Both the position numbers and the translations under genes were made by a program. A stretch of DNA of 64,000 nt from WTAW01 sp964406575 (GTDB lineage Bacteria; Acidobacteriota; Aminicenantia; Aminicenantales; Aminicenantaceae). Location: NCBI GenBank assembly GCA_964406575.1, contig CAYOSH010000001.1:186001-250000 (forward strand), written 5' to 3'. Positions 25,141 through 34,138 of the stretch are shown here, in pieces (the first letter of the stretch is position 1; each line of letters starts with the position of its first letter). The notes beneath the pieces are model-generated. The model was not told where the DNA came from. It saw only the letters and a program-made list of their open reading frames with translations, and did not search any database.

Positions 25141-25448
25141 ATAGGAGGATTGGCCCTTGAATTCCGAGTCTCTAAGCAGCATGCCGAACTCAGGGACAGC
25201 CGCAGAGAATTTGAAATTTTCGAGTGTTTTGGCGAGAGCAATGTTTGTATCTGCCAGAGGCATCTCGATGAGCAGGCTTTTCTCCCCGCCGGGTTTTTTG
25301 TACCGCAATTTGACGATCAAAATCTCTTTGCTCTTGTAAGCCTTGGGATCTATCTTGACCACCTGGTATTTGAGGTCGCCCACAACCGGGACCTCTTCCT
25401 CACTCCCGCACAGGGGATGACTTCATAAAGGGCAGTAACTGTGTGACC
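25141..25448 (-). pseudogene. Frameshifted remnant of the vWA/DUF3520 gene
   Basis: The minus strand encodes, in two frames, a near-copy of the C-terminal region of the intact protein at 42473-44407. One frame reads GHTVTALYEVIPC; after a 1-base shift the other continues with VGDLKYQVVKIDPKAYKSK and on to GMLLRDSEFKGQSSY. The frames separate at about 25400 (CGSEEEVPVVGD versus CAGVRKRS). No beginning and no end of the gene remains. It is a dead paralogue fragment. Confidence 0.85.
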
Positions 25449-25576
25449 TGGCGCGTTTGTTCTTCCAGCATCTCTGCTGCCAGCGCCTGGTTTTGTGTCG
25501 CAGCTGATGTTTTTAGAAGCCAATCGCCCAGTCCGCTGTGAAAAGAGTCCACTGCTGGCGGAAATGATAGGGGAGG

Positions 25577-25723
25577 TCAAGAGGAATTGATTCTGCCCGA
25601 TATCAGCAAAAACTTGCGGTAACGAGCGAGAACGGTCTTCTTGATAAATACTCTGAACCAGGGCTGTTTTTTGATGCTCTTCCTGGAGACGAAAGCTGAA
25701 TTTTTGTGTTCTGTTGAGACCAT
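25577..25723 (-). CDS. Possible 48-residue basic ORF in an otherwise unassigned gap
   Basis: In the unassigned stretch 25449-26099 the only frame of note starts ATG at 25723 and encodes 48 residues rich in Lys and Arg (MVSTEHKNSAFVSRK...). No ribosome binding site is apparent. It may be a gene relic or chance. The remainder of the gap (25724-26099) holds A/T-rich sequence and the upstream region of the M1 gene. Confidence 0.15.
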   Translation of the reverse strand: MVSTEHKNSAFVSRKSIKKQPWFRVFIKKTVLARYRKFLLISGRINSS

Positions 25724-26099
25724 CTTATGAAGAAAGATATCGCTAAATCATCAAACATCATTATAATAATAAATCAAAAAAGCGTACTGATCATTGCAAA
25801 TTCTGTGCTTTTCTATTCCTCATTTCATTCCGAAACTGAGGCTCCTGCTATCACAGTTTTGAAAATGCTCCTCCCTGAGTGATACTCCCACGCAGCAAGC
25901 CGCGGGGGATCCTGCAAAGCTTTCGCTAAAAAAATTTAGAATATTAAAGAAAAAAAGGAATATAATATTCACCTTATTTTGTATTCCATGGAATGATGTC
26001 TCTTGGGAGCATTTCGATAAATTCATGACTGTCCAGGAGAATTCTCGCATATCATGGATTTCATGTGTGGTGATAAAATTTTTTATGGAGGTATCTTAA

Positions 26100-28439
26100 A
26101 TGCTTAAAAAACGTCTTTGTATCTTCCTGGTTTTGATTGTGTCTTTTTTCTTTCTGAATGCTCCGGTCGTATTGGCTCAGAAAATGGATCGGTCGGACCA
26201 GTTCCGGCAGCTTTATCAGGAGCTGCCCACTCCCAATGAATACCGGACAGCCAGTGGTGCCCCGGGCCCAAAATACTGGCAGCAACGGGCTGACTATGAT
26301 ATCTCGGTTGAACTGGATGAGAATAAACAGCGGATATACGGAACGGAAACCATTACGTATTTTAACAATTCTCCTGACGAACTCCCGTATATCTGGCTTC
26401 AGCTCGACCAGAACATGCGTGCCAAGGACTCGATAACGAAGAAGACCGAAACAGGCCGAATATCAGATACGATGGAATTCCGTTCTATCCATAGATTGCA
26501 CAATGATTTTGATGGGGGGTTTAAAATCGAATATGTGAAAGATGTCAATGGCAAAGATTTGCATTACCGTGTTGTAAACACCATGATGAGAGTTGACCTC
26601 CCCGATGCATTAAATCCAGATTCGCAATATTCTTTTAACGTGAAATGGTGGTACAACATCAACGACAGAATGAAAATCGGTGGAAGGTCTGGATACGAAT
26701 ATTATGAAAAAGACGGAAATTATGTTTTTGCAATTGCCCAGTTCTTCCCGCGGATGGCCGTGTACAACGATACCGAAGGCTGGCAGCATAAACAGTTCCT
26801 CGGGAGCAGCGAATTCGCACTTCCATTTGGGAATTATGTGGTCAAAATCAGCGTCCCCTCAGACCATATCGTAGGAGCAACTGGAATTTTACAGAATGCT
26901 GATGAGGTGCTCACAGACGCTCAACGATCCAGGATTGAAAAGGCTCATAATACGACTAAAAGTCCTGTTTTGATTGTCATTGAAGCGGAGGCCATTCAGA
27001 ACGAAAAATCACACGCAGATACGAAGAAGGACTGGGTCTTCAAAGCCGAAAACGTACGGGATTTTGCTTTTGCAAGCTCTCGGAAATTTATATGGGATGC
27101 CATGGCAGTAAAATTGGGGAAGCGATCGCCTCTCGCCATGTCTTTTTACACTAAAGAGGGTAATCCTCTCTGGGAGAAATATTCAACCAACGCCGTCGCC
27201 CATGCATTGAGGGTTTACTCGAAATTTACATTCGACTTCCCCTATCCCAAAGCCATATCAGTCTTAATAGGAAGAGGCGGAGGGATGGAATATCCTATGA
27301 TTTGCTTTAACGGCGGCAAACCCGAGCCGGACGGGACATACTCCAAGCGGTTGAAATACAGCCTTATCGGTGTGATCATCCATGAGGTTGGGCACAACTT
27401 CTTCCCGATGATAGTGAATTCCGACGAGCGTCAGTGGGAATGGATGGATGAAGGAATGAATACCTTTATGGAATACCTTGCAGAACAGGAATGGGACCGA
27501 AATTTTGCAGAAAGGGAGGGCCCGGCCTACACTGTGATCGACTATATGAAAAGCGACAGAAGGAGCTTATCGCCCATTATGTCGAGTCCCGACTCTGATT
27601 TACATGCGGGGAGTAATGCTTACGCCAAAACAGCCGCAGGACTCAATATCCTTCGGGAAACAATCATGGGGAGAGAACTGTTTGATTTTGCTTTCAAAGA
27701 GTATGCACAGAGGTGGATGTTCAAGCATCCCACTCCCGCTGATTTTTTCCACACCATGGAGGACGCCTCTGGCATAGACCTTGACTGGTTCTGGCGGGGA
27801 TGGTTTTTCGGCATCGATCATGTGGATTTGGCCATTGACAATGTGAAGTGGTACAAAATAAACACGATGGAGCCACATTTGGCGAAATCTATAGAATACG
27901 AGGCTGAAAACCTAAACAGGAGGCGCTTTATCAGCAACATCCGCAATAAAGAGGACATCAAAGAGACAGCATTGGAAAAAGATCAATCCCTGGCTGATTT
28001 TTATGATGAATATGACCCTCTCGAGGTCACTGCTCTCGATGAAAAAGAATATAAAAAATACCTTGCCTCACTTACAGAAGAGGACATAGATTTGCTCAAG
28101 GCAGGCTCTAACTATTATGAAGTCGCTTTTTCCAATATCGGCGGGATGGTCATGCCAGTTGTCTTGAAATTTGAATATTCGGACGGTTCAAAAGAAATGA
28201 AAAGGATTCCTGCCGAGATATGGCGCAGATCCAATGATGCTGTGAAGAAAATCTTCGTCACAAAAAAAGAACTGCGTCATATCACCCTGGACCCCTTTCT
28301 CGAGACCGCTGATGTAGATGTGAGCAATAATGTGTGGACTGTTCAAGAGAAGCCTGAGTATTTTAGGGCTAAAAAAAGTCCAAGCCCTTCGGAAAAGAAT
28401 CCCATGCAACAAGCCAAAGAAAACATTTTAAAAAAATAA
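26100..28439 (+). CDS. Exported M1-family metallopeptidase, long form
   Basis: 779 residues with a signal peptide (cleavage likely after VVLAQ). The zinc site is H428-E-V-G-H432 with E451 (HExxH-x18-E), and GGMEYP (395-399 region) replaces the canonical GAMEN. The N-terminal saddle domain begins ADYDISVELDENKQRIYG. After the catalytic domain come about 250 residues, including a stretch rich in Lys and Asp/Glu. ATG preceded by GGAGGTATCTTAA. It is longer than and diverged from the 590-residue homologue at 2634-4406. The next gene follows 39 bases later, so they may share a transcript. Confidence 0.92.
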   Translation: MLKKRLCIFLVLIVSFFFLNAPVVLAQKMDRSDQFRQLYQELPTPNEYRTASGAPGPKYWQQRADYDISVELDENKQRIYGTETITYFNNSPDELPYIWLQLDQNMRAKDSITKKTETGRISDTMEFRSIHRLHNDFDGGFKIEYVKDVNGKDLHYRVVNTMMRVDLPDALNPDSQYSFNVKWWYNINDRMKIGGRSGYEYYEKDGNYVFAIAQFFPRMAVYNDTEGWQHKQFLGSSEFALPFGNYVVKISVPSDHIVGATGILQNADEVLTDAQRSRIEKAHNTTKSPVLIVIEAEAIQNEKSHADTKKDWVFKAENVRDFAFASSRKFIWDAMAVKLGKRSPLAMSFYTKEGNPLWEKYSTNAVAHALRVYSKFTFDFPYPKAISVLIGRGGGMEYPMICFNGGKPEPDGTYSKRLKYSLIGVIIHEVGHNFFPMIVNSDERQWEWMDEGMNTFMEYLAEQEWDRNFAEREGPAYTVIDYMKSDRRSLSPIMSSPDSDLHAGSNAYAKTAAGLNILRETIMGRELFDFAFKEYAQRWMFKHPTPADFFHTMEDASGIDLDWFWRGWFFGIDHVDLAIDNVKWYKINTMEPHLAKSIEYEAENLNRRRFISNIRNKEDIKETALEKDQSLADFYDEYDPLEVTALDEKEYKKYLASLTEEDIDLLKAGSNYYEVAFSNIGGMVMPVVLKFEYSDGSKEMKRIPAEIWRRSNDAVKKIFVTKKELRHITLDPFLETADVDVSNNVWTVQEKPEYFRAKKSPSPSEKNPMQQAKENILKK

Positions 28440-28478
28440 TCTATGTGTGACTTCGTAGAAAATGAGGAGGTTTTTTCA

Positions 28479-31154
28479 ATGTCTAAGAATCTGGCAAAAG
28501 TCAAGTATCCTGTTTTAGGATTGTTAATCCTGATTTTATCCATTTGCCTCCCATTATCGTCCTGGAGTCAGTCAGGATCAGAATCAGAGCCGAATGATGA
28601 ACGGGACCATGCTAATGAACTCCGTCTGGGCCAGGCTGTTGAGGGACTTTTCCAGGTCGAAGATGATGAAGATTGGTATAAGTTTGTGGTCAGCCAATCA
28701 GGCAAAAACATCATTCGGATTGACCTAACCGGGGTTGCTGGCGTCAACTCCTATCTTGAAATTTACAATGACAAAGAAGAAAAGCTTAAAGAATCAGATA
28801 TAGGCGACGATGGGGAGGGCGAGGCGATTATCAATTTTGGAGTAACTGAGGGTATCTACTATATTGAGGTTGGTGGTCGTCAGAAGAATGAAAAAGATAA
28901 ATATTTGCTCAGCACCAAACTCCTCGGCCCCTGGCAGGAGGACCAAGAATTCGAGCCGAATGATGAGCTAGAACAAGCTAATAAAATCAAATTAGGGAAA
29001 GTAGTCAAAGGGTTCGCCTATCCTGACACAGACAAAGATTGGTATGCAGTTACAGTGCCAGAGTCTGGCTTGGATATATTGATTGTTGAGTTGTCTGCTC
29101 TGGATGGAGTGGATTTATTGCTTGAATTACTTGATGCTGATGGCCGAGAACTTAAGCAAGCAAATAACGGAGAAATAGACGAGAAAGAGATGATCGTTAG
29201 GATGAAAGTTAAGCCTGGCAAATATTACATTATGGTCAACAATTACGGCTTTAATACAGAGACAGCTTATACTTTAAGAGCGGGTAAGCCGACTGTGCCT
29301 CCTGCAACGCCAGAGGAAGTAAATAAGGCCCTAACTAAAGCCTTAGATGGGCTGGCTCGTACACAATTGAAGGAAGGAGAATGGTCGTCAAACGTATCGG
29401 CTATTGGTATATCCGGACTTGCCTTGATGGCTTTTCTAGGTGCTGAGTGTATCCAGAAAGATTATATTCAAAATATTAAAGCCGCCGTAAACTTTCTTAA
29501 AAGCAAATATCTTCCCAGTTCTAACTATGAATCAGGTTCTAAAGAGAGAGCTTATTATGGAGGATTGATTGCTTCAGCTTACAGCACAATGTACGAGCAT
29601 GCCATCGCAACTCTGGCTTTAATTGAGGCGATTGTCAATGATAATGATCTTAATTTGGAGCCAATGATAGAGGATGCGCTTCAGTTGATCCTACGGGTCC
29701 AAAATACGGAGCATAAACCTGTGTTACTCGGTGGGCCTATAAATGATCAATCGGATTATTATGGCGGCTGGCGTTATGATCCGGATAGCACGGAGAGCGA
29801 TATGTCAGTCTCCGGCTGGCAAATTTTAGCCCTTAAAGGTGCTCTGAGTGCAGGATTTGAAATACCCGAATGGTCTTTGTCAAATGCCGCTCATTTCCTC
29901 AGAGCCTGTTATGATAAGGATGAACAGGCTTTTACCTACCAGCCTGGAGGAGGAGGTGTTGGCTGTGCCCGGACGGGTATCGGCGCATTGGGGTTGCAAT
30001 TGTGCGGATACCCCGATGACCCGTTCATCCCGCCTGCTTTGCGTTTTATGCAAAACAACCCTCCTCTCTGGGCAATTGAGGAACCCGGGGAAGGCTGGCC
30101 TTTCTATTATTGGTATTACGGCACAAGGGCAATGCTGAAAGCAGGAGGTGAAGACTGGCGCATCTGGAAAACATGGATGTGCCGGCTCCTTGTCGACAAT
30201 CAGAATGATGATGGCAGTTGGGATAGCGAGCAGAACGAAGCGGGAATGGGGGTTTACTCAACATCATTGGGTGCCTTAATGCTTGAATTCTGTTGTGGCC
30301 ATGTCCCGATCTACATGCGGGAAAAAATCCAAATGCCTGGACTGGTTGAGGTCGCTTTCAAGGAAGAGGCAAAGAAACAGGCGACAAAGAATGTAGAGTT
30401 GATCCTGGACGCCTCGAATTCGATGTGGGGCCAGATTGAAGGAGAAAGCAAAATTGCAATTGCCAAGTCGGTCCTCAACCAAATTATCAACGGACTTCCG
30501 GACGAAATGAATGTTGGTCTGCGCATTTATGGTCACCGCTATCCTCTCAATGATAAACGTGCCTGCCAAGACACCCAGCTGGTTGTCGGGATTGGAGCAG
30601 TGGCCAAAGATCGACTCATCGAGAGCATCAATAAAATTCAGCCCAAAGGGAAAACCCCACTAGTTTATTCGGTTCTTCAAGCAGGAAAAGATTTTGAACA
30701 AATTGCCAATGGGAGCATTATTCTCATTACCGATGGCATTGAGAGCTGTCACGGGGATATAAATTCTATCGCTCCGGCTCTCAAGAAATTAGGGATTGGG
30801 CTTAAGGTGCATATCGTGGGCTTTGATATTAAAGAGGCGGCCTCCCGACAACAATTGGAGACTATCGCCAAATCCACGGGGGGAGTTTATCTGGATGCCA
30901 AAGACTCTCAGCAATTGCTGAGTTCGCTCCAGCAGACATTGCAGATTGAATATATAGTCCTTGATGAAAAAGGAGGAATAAAAGGCAAGGGCTTCGTGGG
31001 CGGGAAACCACTCAGAGTCATGGGAGGAAGCTACAGACTTCGTCTATTGCTGGAACCGGAACCTTTAGAGATTATGATAACCGTTAAGCCAGGCCATAAA
31101 TCGATATTTCTTCTTACGAAAGAGAAGGAAAATTGGGCCATTAAAGAAAAATAA
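28479..31154 (+). CDS. Secreted PPC-PPC-cyclase-fold-vWA domain protein
   Basis: 891 residues from the ATG after AGGAGG (28479). Signal peptide (about 1-30); two pre-peptidase C-terminal (PPC)-like beta-domains (about 35-145 and 155-275) each with EPNDE...A and DWY motifs; an alpha/alpha-barrel of the prenyltransferase/squalene-cyclase type (about 290-620) with QNDDGSWDS and YSTSLGALML repeats; then a von Willebrand A domain (about 638-820) with an intact MIDAS start D644-A-S-N-S648. The final ~70 residues form a beta-rich tail. The vWA domain suggests metal-dependent protein contact. The cyclase-like domain has no DxDD-type motif seen here, so an enzymatic role is doubtful. Function unknown. 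Confidence 0.75.
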   Translation: MSKNLAKVKYPVLGLLILILSICLPLSSWSQSGSESEPNDERDHANELRLGQAVEGLFQVEDDEDWYKFVVSQSGKNIIRIDLTGVAGVNSYLEIYNDKEEKLKESDIGDDGEGEAIINFGVTEGIYYIEVGGRQKNEKDKYLLSTKLLGPWQEDQEFEPNDELEQANKIKLGKVVKGFAYPDTDKDWYAVTVPESGLDILIVELSALDGVDLLLELLDADGRELKQANNGEIDEKEMIVRMKVKPGKYYIMVNNYGFNTETAYTLRAGKPTVPPATPEEVNKALTKALDGLARTQLKEGEWSSNVSAIGISGLALMAFLGAECIQKDYIQNIKAAVNFLKSKYLPSSNYESGSKERAYYGGLIASAYSTMYEHAIATLALIEAIVNDNDLNLEPMIEDALQLILRVQNTEHKPVLLGGPINDQSDYYGGWRYDPDSTESDMSVSGWQILALKGALSAGFEIPEWSLSNAAHFLRACYDKDEQAFTYQPGGGGVGCARTGIGALGLQLCGYPDDPFIPPALRFMQNNPPLWAIEEPGEGWPFYYWYYGTRAMLKAGGEDWRIWKTWMCRLLVDNQNDDGSWDSEQNEAGMGVYSTSLGALMLEFCCGHVPIYMREKIQMPGLVEVAFKEEAKKQATKNVELILDASNSMWGQIEGESKIAIAKSVLNQIINGLPDEMNVGLRIYGHRYPLNDKRACQDTQLVVGIGAVAKDRLIESINKIQPKGKTPLVYSVLQAGKDFEQIANGSIILITDGIESCHGDINSIAPALKKLGIGLKVHIVGFDIKEAASRQQLETIAKSTGGVYLDAKDSQQLLSSLQQTLQIEYIVLDEKGGIKGKGFVGGKPLRVMGGSYRLRLLLEPEPLEIMITVKPGHKSIFLLTKEKENWAIKEK

Positions 31155-31387
31155 GATAAAGTGTTCATGTCGAGAATCTCATGATACTTTCGATTCTTTT
31201 GTTTCAAGCTCCATCCATGCATCAACAAAGAATTGACACAATCCGCGACGGGAGTCAAGGGGACCCGGAAACCTCGAACTCTGTCAGTCCCGGCGAAACG
31301 ACTTGCTTTCTCAGGATGGAGGCCATAAGATATTTGTCTCTTATTCATTAAGTTAATAACTCATTCGTATCATTGCGGAGAACGCGA

Positions 31388-33583
31388 ATGAATTCATCGG
31401 CACTTATCAGAATCATCGTCTTTCTCGTCACGGCCTCCCTTCTCTCCGGAGCGGCCGTCCGGGCCGCGACAGTCTCAGGCGCCCCGAAAAAAGATCCGGC
31501 CAGGGAGCAGAAATCCGGCGAAACGGCGGCGAAGGAGAGATCCGGGCAGCAAGCTCAGGAGAAAGAACCCGGCAAGAAGGAGACGAATGTCGAGATCACT
31601 GTCACGGCACCGCGCGTCGAGATTCCGCTTAAGAAGAATCCCGCCGCGACCACGGTCGTCGAAACCTCCGTCCTCAAATTGATACCGCGGACCATCGGTA
31701 TCGACGAGGTGATGAAGCTTGTCCCCGGTGTCAAGATCGACAATCAGGCCGATGGAGAGCGGGTCCACCTCTCGATCCGCGGAGAGGGTATCCTGACCGA
31801 GCGCGGCACGCGCGGAATCAGGACCATCGTCGACGGCATCCCGCTCAACGACCCCTCCGGTTATGTATCCGATTTCTACGACGTGGACTGGGCCACGGTG
31901 AGGCGGGTCGAGGTCCTGCGCGGGCCCGCGGCGGCCTTTTATGGGAGCAGCTCGTCGGGAGGAATCATCAACGTCCTGAGCCGCGACGGAGGGCCCGATC
32001 CCGTGTCTGGCAACGCCTACCTCCTCCGTGGCGCCTTCGGGCTCAAGAAAGGCCTGGGTGAGATGGGCGGAACGGTCGGTATCATGAACTACAACATCGC
32101 GGGCTCCATGCTCACAGGCGACGGCTATCGCGATCAGTCGGCCTACAAGGCGGACAACGCCCGCGGCAAGTTCGCCTTTACCCTCAGCCCGACCGTGAAG
32201 ATCACGGCCATCCTCAGCTGGACGGACTTCTTCAACCAGAATCCCGAGGGCCTCAACCTCGATTGGTTCAGCGCCGATCCTAAGGTCCTGCGACGTAAGG
32301 CCAACCCCGACTCGTACACGTTCAACGAATACCAGAAGACCCAGCGTGCGACCGGGGGCCTCGTCGGTTCGATCGGCCTCAACCAGAACCTCGACCTAGC
32401 GGTGACAGTCTATTACCGTCACACGAAGTACACAGAATCCGTTCCGTCTTCTGTGATCCACCGCGATTTCGATCTCCCCGGGTTCACTCTCCAGATCAAC
32501 CACAAGTCCGTCCAAGGAAGCCTCAAGAACCACCTCAGCGCCGGGGTCGACTACGCCTGGCAGTCGTTTGACGAGCTCAAGCACCCGAACCTCGGCGGCG
32601 CTGTGGAAGGGCCGGACATCCTGTCCGAACAGACCACGACCCAGACCGGTGCGGGGATCTTCGTCATCGACCGGCTCGAGATCGGACAGCACTGGGGAGT
32701 GTCGGCAATCGGCCGCTACGATCGGATTACCAACGAGCTCGACGACCATCTCCAGGCCGGCGGCGTCGATCTGTCCGGTAATGTCGCTTACAAGAGAGCG
32801 ACTGGGCGGATCGGAGTAACCTGGAATCCGCTCGCCGATTTCGGCCTCTACGCGAGCTGGGGCACAGGATTCCTGCCTCCCGGGACCGAGGAACTGGTCA
32901 ACAACCCGTACGCACTCGGAGGGTACAACACCGCGCTCGTCGCGGCCACGTCGAGTGGCGAGGAGATCGGGATGCGCGGATCGCTTGGTAAGTCGCTGAG
33001 CTACGACATCGCCCTTTTCCACCTAGCGACGAGGAACGATTTCGGCCGCTACCGAATCGTCGACCGGCCTTTAGAAACGTTTTACGGCCACGTCGGCTCA
33101 ACCAAGCGATACGGTCTCGAAACGTCCCTGGCTTGGTTCCCCGTTGACTCCCTGATCATTAGACTGGCCTACACTTATTCCCATTTCAAGTATGACACCG
33201 TCGAAACCCTCACCGGAGAAACCTACACGGACACGTGGCTTCCCAACATTCCCGAGCACCAGCTCTACGCCGACACGGAATATCGTGTCACTCGCTCCCT
33301 GACGGCCGGGGCCGGGTTCGAATACGTCAGCGCCTGGTACGTCGATTCAACGAACAGGATCCTCGAGAACGGATACGGCCGCACGGACCCGTACACACTT
33401 GTCCACGTGCGCCTCGCGTACAGGTTCGAGTTCGAGGGGATGCCTCTGGAGCTCATCCTTTCGGGCCGCAACATCTTCAACGTCCTCTACTACGGATTCA
33501 CGGAGCCCGACCCGGACGGGAACTCTTACCAGCCGGCGCCGACAGCCGAGTGGTCGCTAGGCCTGCGCATGAGCTTCAAGTGA
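31388..33583 (+). CDS. TonB-dependent outer-membrane receptor
   Basis: 731 residues from the ATG at 31388. The signal peptide is followed by a linker rich in Lys, Glu and Gln, then the plug domain (VEITVTAPR; DEVMKLVPGVKID; IRGEG; VDGIPLND; VEVLRGPAAAFYGSSSSGGIINV) and a 22-strand-type barrel ending RMSFK. Receptors of this type import siderophores, vitamin B12 or oligosaccharides with TonB energy; the ligand is not identifiable. The DNA is visibly richer in G and C, especially at third codon positions, than the flanks, suggesting a different origin. No siderophore genes are nearby. The 31155-31387 gap has no recognised riboswitch. Confidence 0.92.
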   Translation: MNSSALIRIIVFLVTASLLSGAAVRAATVSGAPKKDPAREQKSGETAAKERSGQQAQEKEPGKKETNVEITVTAPRVEIPLKKNPAATTVVETSVLKLIPRTIGIDEVMKLVPGVKIDNQADGERVHLSIRGEGILTERGTRGIRTIVDGIPLNDPSGYVSDFYDVDWATVRRVEVLRGPAAAFYGSSSSGGIINVLSRDGGPDPVSGNAYLLRGAFGLKKGLGEMGGTVGIMNYNIAGSMLTGDGYRDQSAYKADNARGKFAFTLSPTVKITAILSWTDFFNQNPEGLNLDWFSADPKVLRRKANPDSYTFNEYQKTQRATGGLVGSIGLNQNLDLAVTVYYRHTKYTESVPSSVIHRDFDLPGFTLQINHKSVQGSLKNHLSAGVDYAWQSFDELKHPNLGGAVEGPDILSEQTTTQTGAGIFVIDRLEIGQHWGVSAIGRYDRITNELDDHLQAGGVDLSGNVAYKRATGRIGVTWNPLADFGLYASWGTGFLPPGTEELVNNPYALGGYNTALVAATSSGEEIGMRGSLGKSLSYDIALFHLATRNDFGRYRIVDRPLETFYGHVGSTKRYGLETSLAWFPVDSLIIRLAYTYSHFKYDTVETLTGETYTDTWLPNIPEHQLYADTEYRVTRSLTAGAGFEYVSAWYVDSTNRILENGYGRTDPYTLVHVRLAYRFEFEGMPLELILSGRNIFNVLYYGFTEPDPDGNSYQPAPTAEWSLGLRMSFK

Positions 33584-33627
33584 GGGCTGGGAATCTGATT
33601 TATAGGGATTTCTTTTCTGCTCTTGCT

Positions 33628-33722
33628 CCAAATCCCTCACAATTTTTCTCAATTTCCACCCACTGACATCCTGAAATGAAAGGATTACATCCAAACCGAC
33701 AAGGTCAACGACTCAAAAAGCG
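33628..33722. repeat. ~95-nt direct repeat, copy 1
   Basis: Aligns without gaps with 35871-35965 over 95 positions with most bases equal (for example ACATCCAAAC, GACAAGGTCAACGA, TCAAAAAGCG). A weaker copy lies at 42190-42269. On the minus strand each contains or approximates TTGACC and an A/T-rich block about 15-18 bases later. Confidence 0.65.
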
Positions 33723-33842
33723 AAGTAAATCCGTAGAAACCTCCAAACAATAAAGTTTAAAATAGTTTCGAGTCTCGAATCATGCCCCTCGGCTGCCATC
33801 AGGAGTTCCAGTTGAGCAATACAAGGCGGAGGTGGCCGCATT

Positions 33843-34031
33843 GTGGCTGGGATCGCGCGCAAGATCGTACATAAAATCCTGAGGAAATCTGACGTTGATG
33901 AGGCAATCATTAAATTTGTTGCCAGTTTGACCTTCGTCCTGATCATTGTTTTTGCCGTCATCGCCGCTCTGGCAAAGTTCGGCGTGCAGACAGCATCATT
34001 TGTAGCGGTTCTAGAAACTGCCGGTTTTTGA
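33843..34031 (+). pseudogene. MscS mechanosensitive channel fragment
   Basis: Only 62 residues are encoded before a stop. They match the start of the pore region of an MscS-type channel: a basic stretch, then FVLIIVFAVIAALAKFGVQTASFVAV. In the complete family the next residues would be a glycine/alanine-rich pore helix followed by the beta domain; both are gone and the frame ends at FLETAGF-like sequence. No upstream gene body remains. It lies between the two 95-nt repeats. Confidence 0.6.
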
Positions 34032-34138
34032 GCAGATCTTCGTGTCCTTTGAAATCATCCAAGGAAGAAGTGTCTTTGCACGGTTTTGTTGTCCTTTGAC
34101 CTTTCGGATATCCACCGGTAGAGATTTAACCAGGTGAC

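Noticed and set aside
31155..31387. Possible riboswitch before the TonB receptor
   Set aside because: TonB receptors are often under B12 riboswitches, but no B12 box or conserved stem was found.
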